Positions 1-7,815 of a DNA stretch of 64,000 nt are shown here, one piece after another. A program made the position numbers and the translations under genes. The DNA lies in contig NZ_AP022620.1 in assembly GCF_010731855.1 (NCBI RefSeq), positions 1,302,001 through 1,366,000 of the forward strand, read 5' to 3'. A model generated the notes under the pieces. It was not told the DNA's origin. It searched no databases and saw nothing but the letters and a program-made list of their open reading frames with translations. How positions within the stretch are numbered: the first letter of the stretch is position 1; each line of letters starts with the position of its first letter. Source of the DNA: Mycolicibacterium anyangense. GTDB taxonomy: Bacteria > Actinomycetota > Actinomycetes > Mycobacteriales > Mycobacteriaceae.

Positions 1-393
1 TTGACCTCGCTGGCCGTGGTGCTCGGGGCGATCGGGGTGGCGCTGGGCTTCCCCGCTGCGGACCCCATCATCGGCCTGTTGATCGCGGCCGCGATCGTGG
101 TGGTCATGGTCGCGGCTGCCCGCGACGTGTTCAACCGGCTGCTCGACGGTGTCGATCCGGAGTTGGTCGACACCGCCTACCGTGAACTGGCCCGGCAACC
201 GGGAGTGCTTGGTGTGCAACGAGTCCGGATGAGGTGGATCGGATTACGGCTGGACGCCGATGTGGAACTGAACGTCGACCCGCAGCTGAGCCTGCGCCAG
301 GCGCATCAGCTCGCGCACGAGGCCGAGCATGCGCTCACCCACGCGATCCCGAAGCTCGACACCGCGGTGGTGCACGCGTATCCGGCGCACTAG
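1..393 (+). CDS. Cation diffusion facilitator transporter, C-terminal part (partial)
   Basis: This is the 3' end of a cation-efflux (CDF/ZitB-like) membrane transporter whose 5' part lies outside the window. The visible part begins inside a transmembrane hairpin (hydrophobic residues about 3-42, including the typical ADPIIGLLIA stretch of the last membrane helices). It continues into a cytoplasmic domain with alternating strands and helices, where metal-binding histidines are usual (HQLAHEAEHAL, then VVHAYP at the end). Family members export Zn2+, Fe2+ or related divalent metals by proton antiport. The TTG at position 1 is probably internal rather than a start. The stop overlaps the stop of the convergent lipoprotein gene. 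Confidence 0.85.
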   Translation: MTSLAVVLGAIGVALGFPAADPIIGLLIAAAIVVVMVAAARDVFNRLLDGVDPELVDTAYRELARQPGVLGVQRVRMRWIGLRLDADVELNVDPQLSLRQAHQLAHEAEHALTHAIPKLDTAVVHAYPAH

Positions 394-1067
394 CAGACGT
401 ACTTGAGACCGATTCCCGGTGGCGGGGTGATCTGCTGGGCGCAGGCATAGGAGTCGACCCCGCTGGCCGCCAACCGGATGGCCGACTGATGCGCGTAGTT
501 GACGCAGTACAGCGCCTCGGAGTCGGTGCGACAACGGAAGTCGCCGAAAGACAATGAGGAGTCCAGGGGCAGCGAGGGACCCTGTCCGCTGCCGAACCGG
601 CCCGGGTCACCGTGCGCGGATCCGATCAGGACGGTCGCGCCGTCGAAGTCGACCCAGCCACCCTTCCATTGTCCGTAGACGTCGGGTGGTTGGGGTGGCG
701 GATTGGTGAGCTCCACCAGGCAGGCCAGCCCGGGTGCCCCGTGCTTGGCGTCGGTCATGCAGGTGGTGCCCGCCGGGGTCGTGAAGGCGACGTCGTCGCC
801 CAGATCGGTGCTGGCCCCGCCGCGCAGCGCGATGTGGTAGCCGGCGGCATCCACCGGCGCCGCCCCCTCGATCCAGCTGATCACTCCGGCGATCGGGACG
901 CCCGGCGGCGGGGCCGCCGTGGAACTGGTCGTGGTGGTCGGCGTGGCCGAGGACGCCTTCGGCGCGGGCGTGATCGGCGTCAGCGCGGTCGGACGCGCCT
1001 GACCGCCTGTTGGCGAGGAACATCCGGCAACCAGCAGCGACGCTGCAAGCAACACGGCAATTCGCAT
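390..1067 (-). CDS. Putative lipoprotein of unknown function
   Basis: A 225-residue protein with a lipoprotein signal peptide: a short charged start (MR), a hydrophobic core, and a lipobox ending LVAGC with the acylated Cys at residue 16. A Thr/Pro/Ala-rich linker follows (about 20-55), then a globular domain with several cysteines (about residues 104, 115, 179, 188, 208 and 225) that could form disulfides outside the membrane. It should be anchored on the outer face of the cytoplasmic membrane. I recognise no enzymatic domain. It is transcribed away from the carboxylesterase gene, and the short divergent spacer carries an inverted repeat. Confidence 0.7.
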   Translation of the reverse strand: MRIAVLLAASLLVAGCSSPTGGQARPTALTPITPAPKASSATPTTTTSSTAAPPPGVPIAGVISWIEGAAPVDAAGYHIALRGGASTDLGDDVAFTTPAGTTCMTDAKHGAPGLACLVELTNPPPQPPDVYGQWKGGWVDFDGATVLIGSAHGDPGRFGSGQGPSLPLDSSLSFGDFRCRTDSEALYCVNYAHQSAIRLAASGVDSYACAQQITPPPGIGLKYVC

Positions 1068-1081
1068 CCAGCCAGGCTAGC

Positions 1082-1102
1082 CGTCTCGACCCGAACGAGA
1101 CG
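1082..1102. promoter_or_regulatory. Inverted repeat between divergent genes
   Basis: CGTCTCG (1082-1088) and CGAGACG (1096-1102) form a perfect 7-bp inverted repeat around a 7-nt spacer. It lies in the 71-bp gap between the divergent lipoprotein and carboxylesterase genes. It could be an operator or a hairpin in the esterase leader. No regulator is assigned. Confidence 0.35.
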
Positions 1103-1138
1103 TCAGGCGCGTCGGCGGCGGTTGTTCGATACCGTCGA

Positions 1139-2662
1139 ATGATGCACGAACACACCGTCCGCGCGACGACAACCGGTGGCGTCGTCGAAGGCTTCACCCG
1201 CGACGGCGTCAACCGCTGGCGTTCCGTTCCCTACGCCCGGCCACCGGTGGGTGCGCTGCGGCTGCGAGCCCCGCAGCCGCCCCAGCCGTGGCGGGGGGTG
1301 CGCTACTGCCACAGCTTTGCCAACTGTGCGCCGCAGCAGCGCCGCTACACCATGCTCGGGGTCGGCCGCTATCAGCCGATGAGTGAAGACTGTCTGACCC
1401 TCAACGTGGTCACCCCGCAGTGGCCGGGGCCGGCGCCGGAGGGCGAACTGTTGCCGGTGATGTTCTTCATCCACGGCGGCGGTTACATCATGGGTAGTTC
1501 GGCCACACCGCTGTACGACGGTGCGGCGCTGGCCCGCCGCGGGTGTGTCTACGTGTCGGTGAACTACCGGCTCGGCGCACTCGGTTGCGTGGATTTCTCC
1601 TCGCTGTCGACACCCGAGGTCCCGATCGACAGCAACCTGTTCCTGCGCGACCTGGTGATGGCGCTGCGCTGGGTACGCGACAACATCGCCACCTTCGGCG
1701 GGGATCCCGACAATGTCACCATCTTCGGCGAGAGTGCCGGTGCGCATGCGGTGGCCACCTTGCTGGCGGTCCCGGATGCCAAAGGGTTGTTCCGGCAGGC
1801 GATTTCCGAAAGCCCCGCTTCGGGGTTGGTCAGCACGGGGGAGACAGCAGCGGCGATCGCCGGGAAGTACGTCGACGCGCTGGGCGCTGACCGGGCCGAT
1901 GCCGCCGCCACGCTGATGCGGGCCCGGCCCGCCGATCTGGTCACCACGCTGGACCGGCTGCTCGAACGCAGTCTGCACGAGATGAACGGCGCGTTTGCCG
2001 TCGGCCCAACCCACGGTGACGACATCCTGCCGATCGACCCGATCGAGGCCATGAGAATCGGTATGGCACATAAGGTTCCATTGATCGTGGGTACCAATGC
2101 CGACGAGGGCAGGCTGTTCACCCGTTTCATGAAGCTGCTTCCCACCACCGAGCACGCGATCGAGAAGCTGCTGGCCTTCGCCGAGCCCGAGACACGCGAC
2201 CGGATCACCGCGGCCTATCCCGGATACCCGCGGCCGGAGGCCTGCGTGCAGCTCGGTGGCGACTTCGCCTTCGGTACGGCGGCGTGGCAGATCGCGGAGG
2301 CACACGGTGCCCACGCGCCGACCTACGTCTACCGCTACGACTACGCACCGCGCACGCTGCACTGGTCGGGCTTGGGGGCCACTCACGCAATGGAGCTGCT
2401 GGCCGTCTTCGACATCTACCGAACCCGGCTCGGCGGTGCCCTGACGGTGGGGATCGACCGGGCCTCGGCGTTGCGGGTGAGCCGCGAGGTCCAGAGCAGG
2501 TGGCGCAGCTTCAGCCGTACCGGTGTGCCCGGAGACGGCTGGCCCACCTACTCGACATCAGAACGGCCGGTGCTCGTCTTCGACCGGCACACCCGGATTG
2601 AATACGACCCGCACGCCCATCGGCGCGAAGCGTGGGCAGGATTCTCACTGGCCGCGCGCTAG
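1139..2662 (+). CDS. Type-B carboxylesterase/lipase family protein
   Basis: A 507-residue alpha/beta-hydrolase of the carboxylesterase type B (para-nitrobenzyl esterase) family, which hydrolyses carboxylic esters. Landmarks are SEDCLTLNV near residues 82-90, the oxyanion-hole HGGG at 112-115, the nucleophile elbow GESAG with Ser199, an acidic residue Glu323 in NADEG, and His416 in GATHAMEL. The order and spacing fit a complete Ser-Glu-His triad, and the length is normal for the family. No signal peptide is visible, so a cytoplasmic location is likely. The frame is open upstream to 1010, but ATG 1139 (or 1142) fits the family N-terminus (short lead, then VEGFTRDGVNRWRSVPYA). The natural substrate is unknown. 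Confidence 0.9.
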   Translation: MMHEHTVRATTTGGVVEGFTRDGVNRWRSVPYARPPVGALRLRAPQPPQPWRGVRYCHSFANCAPQQRRYTMLGVGRYQPMSEDCLTLNVVTPQWPGPAPEGELLPVMFFIHGGGYIMGSSATPLYDGAALARRGCVYVSVNYRLGALGCVDFSSLSTPEVPIDSNLFLRDLVMALRWVRDNIATFGGDPDNVTIFGESAGAHAVATLLAVPDAKGLFRQAISESPASGLVSTGETAAAIAGKYVDALGADRADAAATLMRARPADLVTTLDRLLERSLHEMNGAFAVGPTHGDDILPIDPIEAMRIGMAHKVPLIVGTNADEGRLFTRFMKLLPTTEHAIEKLLAFAEPETRDRITAAYPGYPRPEACVQLGGDFAFGTAAWQIAEAHGAHAPTYVYRYDYAPRTLHWSGLGATHAMELLAVFDIYRTRLGGALTVGIDRASALRVSREVQSRWRSFSRTGVPGDGWPTYSTSERPVLVFDRHTRIEYDPHAHRREAWAGFSLAAR

Positions 2663-2664
2663 CG

Positions 2665-2680
2665 TTTGACAGCCGTCAAA
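2665..2680. promoter_or_regulatory. Palindromic operator candidate
   Basis: TTTGAC-AGCC-GTCAAA is a perfect 6-bp inverted repeat with a 4-nt spacer. It starts just after the esterase stop codon and 53 bp before the GTG start of the next gene. A second inverted repeat, CACCGC (2697-2702) and GCGGTG (2712-2717), follows between it and the start. Together they look like regulatory DNA for the downstream gene. No regulator can be named from the sequence. Confidence 0.35.
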
Positions 2681-2732
2681 ATATTGGCCGAAAGGGCACC
2701 GCGGCAGCCCTGCGGTGGCCTAGGTTGGTCGG

Positions 2733-4718
2733 GTGCAGACCAATGACATCGTCGTCGAACGTCCCAGTGACCTGACTCCCGAGTGGCTGACCGCCGTCAT
2801 CGGCGCGGGCACGGTCACCGCCTACACCGTCGACCGCATCGGCACCGGCCAGATGAGTGAGTGCTATCGCATCGGCCTGACCTATGCCGACGGCCACGAC
2901 GGTCCGGCGACGGTAATCCTGAAAGTCGCCGCCACCGACCCGGTGAGCAGGCAGACCGGTCTCGCACTGGGCCTCTACGAGCGCGAGGTCAAGTTCTACA
3001 CCGAGGTCGCGCCGCGGCTCGGCGGACCGATCGCGCAGTGCTTCCACGCCCACTACGACCCGCACAGTGGAATCTTCGCCCTGGTGATCGACGATGCCGC
3101 CCCCGCGGTCGTCGGTGATGAGATTCGCGGCGCGACACGGCAAGACGCGATCCTGGCGCTGACCGAACTCGGCCGGCTGCACGCACCGGTGATCGGCAGC
3201 CAGACCTTCGCCGAGGCCGACTGGCTGAATCGGGAGGCGCCGATGAATCAGGCGCTGCTCTCCCAGCTCTATGCCGGGTTCCTGGACCGTTACGGCGATG
3301 CCGTGACACCCGACCAGCGCACCGTATGCCAGCGCCTTGCCGACAGCTTCGACGCCTACGTCGCGCAAGAGCGTTCGGCGGACCGGATCCAGGGTCTGGT
3401 GCACGGCGACTACCGCTTGGACAACATGCTGTTCGGTCGCCCCGGATCGCGTCGCGAGCTCACGGTGGTGGACTGGCAGACCGTGGGCTGGGGGCCGGCG
3501 CTGACCGACGCCGCGTACTTCATCGGGTGTGCGCTCACCATCGACGATCGCCGCGCCCACTACGACGACCTGCTGCGCGCCTACCACGCGGGCCTTGGTC
3601 CGCAGACTTCGGTGACCCTCGAGCAGGTTCGGGACGGGGTGCGCAGGCAGAGCTTCGCCGGTGTGATGATGGCCGTGGTGTCCTCGATGCTCGTCGAGCG
3701 CACCGACCGCGGTGACGAGATGTTCCTGACCATGCTTGATCGGCACAGCAGCCATGTGCTCGACACCGGTGCGCTGGACGCGCTGCCTGACGGTGCCCAA
3801 TCCGCGCTGGTACCCGACCCGGTCGACGAGGGTCCGCACCAACCCGGTGACGAGCCGCTCTGGAACGAGAGCTGGTACTGGGACTTCGCCGACGCGGGCC
3901 AGGGTGTCGGCGGTTGGATCCGGCTCGGTCTGGTGCCCAATCAGAACGTGTCGTGGATCAACGCGCTGGTCTGCGGACCCGACATGCCGACGATCGCGCT
4001 GCTGGACTTCGAGGCGCCGGTGCCCGCGGATCCGGCGATCGCGGTCGGCGACGGAGTCGAATTGCGGCACGGGGCAACGGTTCCGCTGCAGTCGTATCGG
4101 GTCGAGGTACGTGGCCGCGCCCAGGCCTACGACGATCCCTCGGCGATCCTGCGCGGGGAGCCGGGCCGCCCGGCCGAGCTGGCGATGGATCTGACCTGGA
4201 CCACCACCGGCACGCCCTATGCCTACCGGATCACCACCCGCTACGAAATCCCTTGCACCATCAGCGGTACCGTCACCGTCGACGGTCACACCTATGAGTT
4301 CGACGCGGTGTCCGGACAGCGTGATCACTCCCACGGGGTACGGGACTGGTGGAGCATGGACTGGGTCTGGAGCGCGCTGCACCTCGACGACGGCACTCAC
4401 CTGCACGGCGTCGATCTGCGGATCCCCAACCTGGGTGCGGTCAGTGCGGGCTATGTCCAGCGCGACGGTCAGCCCGTCGTCGAGACGACGTCGGTGACCG
4501 CAGAGGCGAGCTTCGCCGCCAACGACCTCCCCGAGCAGACCAGGATCGTGTACGAGCCGGGCTCGATCGACACCACGGTCACAGTGCTCGGCCACGCGCC
4601 GGTGCGGCTGGTCGGCCCGGACGGCCGGGTCAGCCAGTTTCCGCGAGCCTGGGTCGAGGTCGAGGCAACGGATGGGCGCCGCGGGGTCGGCTGGGTGGAG
4701 TGGAACCGCAACCTCTGA
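2733..4718 (+). CDS. Phosphotransferase (APH/ecdysteroid-kinase-like) fused to a lipocalin-like C-terminal domain
   Basis: A 661-residue two-domain protein. Residues about 10-360 carry an aminoglycoside-phosphotransferase/ecdysteroid-kinase-like fold: a candidate ATP-binding Lys64 in VILKVA, Glu84 in the following helix, the catalytic loop HGDYRLDN at 224-231 and the metal-binding Asp247 in VVDWQT. Residues about 385-661 form a beta-rich domain with the RDHSHGVRDWW signature seen in lipocalin-like (CrtC/AttH-type) folds, which typically bind hydrophobic ligands. The inferred role is phosphorylation of a small hydrophobic alcohol or lipid, with the C-terminal domain contributing a binding site; the substrate is unknown. 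The start is GTG. Its stop lies 1 bp from the convergent neighbour's stop. Confidence 0.8.
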   Translation: MQTNDIVVERPSDLTPEWLTAVIGAGTVTAYTVDRIGTGQMSECYRIGLTYADGHDGPATVILKVAATDPVSRQTGLALGLYEREVKFYTEVAPRLGGPIAQCFHAHYDPHSGIFALVIDDAAPAVVGDEIRGATRQDAILALTELGRLHAPVIGSQTFAEADWLNREAPMNQALLSQLYAGFLDRYGDAVTPDQRTVCQRLADSFDAYVAQERSADRIQGLVHGDYRLDNMLFGRPGSRRELTVVDWQTVGWGPALTDAAYFIGCALTIDDRRAHYDDLLRAYHAGLGPQTSVTLEQVRDGVRRQSFAGVMMAVVSSMLVERTDRGDEMFLTMLDRHSSHVLDTGALDALPDGAQSALVPDPVDEGPHQPGDEPLWNESWYWDFADAGQGVGGWIRLGLVPNQNVSWINALVCGPDMPTIALLDFEAPVPADPAIAVGDGVELRHGATVPLQSYRVEVRGRAQAYDDPSAILRGEPGRPAELAMDLTWTTTGTPYAYRITTRYEIPCTISGTVTVDGHTYEFDAVSGQRDHSHGVRDWWSMDWVWSALHLDDGTHLHGVDLRIPNLGAVSAGYVQRDGQPVVETTSVTAEASFAANDLPEQTRIVYEPGSIDTTVTVLGHAPVRLVGPDGRVSQFPRAWVEVEATDGRRGVGWVEWNRNL

Positions 4719-4719
4719 G

Positions 4720-5607
4720 CTAGAGGTGCGCGTCGTCGTCGTCGAGTTCGTCGCGCTGCAACGCCATCGGAGTGGCCGACGGAATGTCGCCACCGGCGAT
4801 CACCTGCCGGGTCAACGGCGTCAGCGCGGCGAACAGCCGCTGCACCTCGCTGTCACTCAGCGCGGCCAGGCCGCCGAGTGCCAGCGTGTCGGTGCGGTGC
4901 TCCACCCGTTGCTTCAGGGCTCGGCCGGCATCGGTGAGTTCGCCTGTGGCGCTGAGCAGCCCACGGCCCGCGAGGCTGTCGACGCAGGCCTGCCACTCCT
5001 CGTCGCTGTAGTCGCGGCTGCGCTTGATGAAAGCCGCCGGGACCGCGCCGGCCGCGACGTGCAGCACATTGGACTCGCGGCCGCTGACATCCTCGGCCAC
5101 CAGCGCAGCGACATGACCGTCACCGCGCTGCTCGCGCAGCAACGTGGCGGCGTGCCACAGCGTGGCCAGCGGAGCGTCTGGCCAGGGCAGCGCGAGGTTG
5201 GCGGCGAACAACGCGCGGCCGTCCAGCGGCGCACCGCGTGCCGCGTCGGCCGCCAACGCCGCGGCCTCGGCCACACCCGGCGAGTCGTCGCTCAGTCCGT
5301 ATCGGCGCAGCGCGGCGACAGCGCTGTCCTCGCGGACCCGCAGTACCTCCGCGGGAGCGGCGATCTCCCGTACCGCAGGCAGCATCCGGTGCACCCGCTC
5401 GGCGGAGAAGTTGTAGAAGATGGCCGTCACCACGTCGGGCGCCACCGGACCCAGTGGCGCCGACCGCGCCGCGAAGTACCCGCGCCAGAAGCCGGTGAAT
5501 CCCATCGCACCCAATTGGTCCTGCACTTCGGGAGCGAAGTAGGTGACGGCGTGGACGGGTTCGAAGCGGTCGAAGAATCGTCGCGCCAGCCGTGGAGTTC
5601 TCGTCAC
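4720..5607 (-). CDS. SCO6745-family (SalK-like) protein
   Basis: A 295-residue mostly helical protein resembling the actinobacterial SCO6745/SalK group. The N-terminus contains the characteristic stretch with HAVTYFAPE and the helix around FWRGYFAARSAPLG. The rest is alpha-helical with a winged-helix-like C-terminal part (around LAGRGLLSATGELTDAGRALK), where dimeric regulators of the MarR type have similar patterns. No transmembrane segments or catalytic motif are visible. The start is GTG. Biochemical function is not established from sequence; a regulatory or ligand-binding role is possible. Confidence 0.65.
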   Translation of the reverse strand: MTRTPRLARRFFDRFEPVHAVTYFAPEVQDQLGAMGFTGFWRGYFAARSAPLGPVAPDVVTAIFYNFSAERVHRMLPAVREIAAPAEVLRVREDSAVAALRRYGLSDDSPGVAEAAALAADAARGAPLDGRALFAANLALPWPDAPLATLWHAATLLREQRGDGHVAALVAEDVSGRESNVLHVAAGAVPAAFIKRSRDYSDEEWQACVDSLAGRGLLSATGELTDAGRALKQRVEHRTDTLALGGLAALSDSEVQRLFAALTPLTRQVIAGGDIPSATPMALQRDELDDDDAHL

Positions 5608-5728
5608 CCTGAGCAGTCAATCACCCTCGCCGCGGCTGCCGATAGGGGAGTTGATTTCTCAGCGACTTGGTATCTTGCTCCCAGACTTCCACGGGCACCG
5701 TGGTGGCGGCAAACTTTGGGAGGCCATG

Positions 5729-6466
5729 ATGCGACGGACAACCGCTGCGCTCGCGGCGCTGGTGGTCGGTGGTGCGGCGCTGGCGGGCTGTTCGTTCAGC
5801 GCTTCCACAGGAAAGCCGTTGGTGGACAAGGCCGATCTTCAGAAAGACATCACCGAGCGGCTGACCAAGGCGGGAGCCAAGCCGGAGTCGGTCACCTGCA
5901 AGGCCGACCTCGAGGGCGAGGTCGGCAAGACCACTCGATGTGAAGTGGTGCTCAGCGCGACCAACAGTTTCGAGCCGATCGTCACCGTCACCAAGGTCGA
6001 CGGCTCCACCGTCAGCTACGACATGGCGCCGGCAGTCAACAAGGAGCAACTGGAGAAGACCGTCACCACCATGGTCTCGCAGGCTTCCGGGTCCAACGTC
6101 GAGTCGGTCAGCTGCGAGTCGGGCCTGGACGGCAAGAAGGGGGCCGAGGCGCACTGCGACGTGACGGCAGGGGGCGTGACCCTGAAGCGGACCGTCGAGG
6201 TCACCGAGGTCAACAACCTGCTGATGAACTTCACCGTGATTCCGGTGCTCCCCAAGGCACAGGTGGAGAACTCCCTGCTGGACCAGCTGCAGACCCAACT
6301 CGGGCACCGTCCGGATACCGCGGACTGCACCGCCGACCTCGAGGGCAAGCCGGGAACCACTGTCGAGTGCTCGGTGGTCGCCGGCGAAGAGCATCAGGAC
6401 TTCACGCTCACCGTCACCACCGTCGACGGCGATACCGTCAACTACAGCTTCGCGCCCAAGGCCTGA
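5729..6466 (+). CDS. Lipoprotein with three DUF4333 domains
   Basis: A secreted lipoprotein of about 245 residues. The signal peptide ends in the lipobox ALAGC. Three repeats of about 75 residues follow, each with the DUF4333 pattern: a helix, then a strand pair containing two cysteines (CKADLEGEVG...C, CESGLDGKKG...C, CTADLEGKPG...C). Single DUF4333 domains are common in mycobacterial cell-envelope lipoproteins, so a triple copy is on the long side. There are two adjacent ATGs at 5726 and 5729. I chose 5729 because the GGGAGG ribosome-binding site at 5718-5723 is then 5 nt away, against 2 nt for the first ATG. Function unknown. Confidence 0.8.
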   Translation: MRRTTAALAALVVGGAALAGCSFSASTGKPLVDKADLQKDITERLTKAGAKPESVTCKADLEGEVGKTTRCEVVLSATNSFEPIVTVTKVDGSTVSYDMAPAVNKEQLEKTVTTMVSQASGSNVESVSCESGLDGKKGAEAHCDVTAGGVTLKRTVEVTEVNNLLMNFTVIPVLPKAQVENSLLDQLQTQLGHRPDTADCTADLEGKPGTTVECSVVAGEEHQDFTLTVTTVDGDTVNYSFAPKA

Positions 6467-6471
6467 ACCGG

Positions 6472-7191
6472 CTATCCCGCGGTAGCGGGGGAGTCGCCCG
6501 ACACTGCCGCAGCGGACTCGTCGATGATGGCGCGCATCGCGCGTTCGGCGGCGTCTTCGTCGCGTAGCCGCACCGCCCTGGCCACCTCATCATGCAGCGC
6601 GATCGCGGCGGGGTTGGGGGTGCTCGGCATCATCCCGTGGTGGGTGCGCCCGGCCAGGACCTCGGCCACCACGTCATAGAGCGCCCGAAACATCTCGTTG
6701 CCGCTGGCCTCCAGCAGCGCGCGGTGAAAGACCTTGTCCGCCAGCAGATATGCGTCCAGATCGCCGGAACGCCCGTGCACCACCATATCCGAGACGGCGG
6801 CCGCCATGATGCGGCATTGATGGGGGTCGGCTCGTCGTGCGGCCAGCGCCGCGGCGGCGGGTTCGAATCCGCGTCGCAGTTCGGAGAGCGAAAGTAGTTG
6901 CGCTGCACGGTCTCCGACGTCCAGGCGCCAGCGGATGACCCTGGGGTCGAAGACGTTCCAGTTGCGCGCCGGCTGGATGGTGATGCCGACCCGCCGGCGC
7001 GGGGCCACCATCCCCATCGACTCGAGCACCCGGATGGCCTCTCGGGCGACGGATCGGGACACCCCATGGGTCGCGCTCACCGAATCGAGGGTGAGCACCT
7101 GCCCGGGCTGATAGCGGCCGGAGACGATGTCCTGCCCCAAGGCGGCGAGCACATTGCCGTGCAACTCGCCGACTATTGGCTCCGGGTTCAC
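6472..7191 (-). CDS. GntR/FadR-family transcriptional regulator of the gluconate genes
   Basis: A 239-residue regulator. The N-terminal winged helix-turn-helix (about 10-75, including SRSVAREAIRVLESMGMV) is of the GntR/FadR type. It is followed by an FCD effector-binding helical domain (about 90-225). It is divergent from the gluconokinase and GntP genes, so it most probably represses them and responds to gluconate or 6-phosphogluconate; this is inferred from family and position. The start is GTG. The 123-bp spacer holds inverted sequence elements (see 7203-7266). Confidence 0.85.
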   Translation of the reverse strand: MNPEPIVGELHGNVLAALGQDIVSGRYQPGQVLTLDSVSATHGVSRSVAREAIRVLESMGMVAPRRRVGITIQPARNWNVFDPRVIRWRLDVGDRAAQLLSLSELRRGFEPAAAALAARRADPHQCRIMAAAVSDMVVHGRSGDLDAYLLADKVFHRALLEASGNEMFRALYDVVAEVLAGRTHHGMMPSTPNPAAIALHDEVARAVRLRDEDAAERAMRAIIDESAAAVSGDSPATAG

Positions 7192-7202
7192 CCATACATG
7201 CT

Positions 7203-7266
7203 GTCATACCGCCATCCGGCGGGTATAAAGCCGATCCATAACCGTTTCGTCTTGATTAAGTATGAC
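7203..7266. promoter_or_regulatory. Divergent gluconate promoter region with inverted repeats
   Basis: GTCATAC at 7203-7209 recurs inverted as GTATGAC at 7260-7266. The first half overlaps an imperfect palindrome, ATACC...GGGTAT, at 7206-7226. The elements lie between the divergent regulator and gluconokinase genes. They are plausible binding sites for the adjacent GntR-type regulator, but this has not been tested. Confidence 0.35.
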
Positions 7267-7314
7267 TATTCATGCAAGCTGTGTGACATCGTGCACAGGA
7301 GGGTAGACGCAGGC

Positions 7315-7815
7315 ATGACCTCACCGATCGTGGTCATGGGGGTGTCCGGTTCGGGGAAGTCCACCGTGGGCGCCGCCCTGGCCCAGCGCCTGCGGGTGCC
7401 GTTCGCCGACGCCGACGACTTCCACCCACCGGCCAATATCGCGAAGATGACGGCCGGTCATCCGCTCGACGATCGGGATCGCTACCCCTGGTTGGAGACG
7501 ATCGGACGCTGGCTGGCCGGCCATCCGGATGGTGGGGTGATGAGCTGCTCGGCGCTCAAGCGCAGCTACCGCGAACAACTGCGGCGGCACTGTCCGGACG
7601 TCCGATTCCTGCACCTGACCGGATCGCCGGAGGTCATCGCCCGCCGGCAGGCGAGCCGGCCCGGGCACTTCATGCCGGCTTCGTTGCTGGCATCCCAGTT
7701 CGACACCCTCGAACCCCTTGGCGACGACGAGCACGGAACGGCCATCGACATCGATCAGAGCATCGACGCGATCATCGAGACATACATGTCTCGCACGACA
7801 GGAGACAATGAATGA
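7315..7815 (+). CDS. gntK: Gluconokinase
   Basis: A 166-residue kinase of normal length for the GntK family, which phosphorylates D-gluconate with ATP to give 6-phosphogluconate, feeding the pentose-phosphate pathway. The Walker A motif GVSGSGKST is at residues 9-17, and the family stretch DADDFHPPANIAKM follows. MSCSALKRSYREQLR and the later DxL-type region also match. The ATG at 7315 follows a strong ribosome-binding site (CAGGAGGG at 7296-7303). Its stop overlaps the next start by 4 nt, so kinase and permease are translationally coupled. Confidence 0.93.
   Translation: MTSPIVVMGVSGSGKSTVGAALAQRLRVPFADADDFHPPANIAKMTAGHPLDDRDRYPWLETIGRWLAGHPDGGVMSCSALKRSYREQLRRHCPDVRFLHLTGSPEVIARRQASRPGHFMPASLLASQFDTLEPLGDDEHGTAIDIDQSIDAIIETYMSRTTGDNE

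Noticed and set aside
2676..4793. 705-codon open frame on the minus strand opposite the kinase/lipocalin fusion
   Set aside because: It is a GC-rich shadow. The plus-strand protein has a full set of motifs, while this translation shows none.
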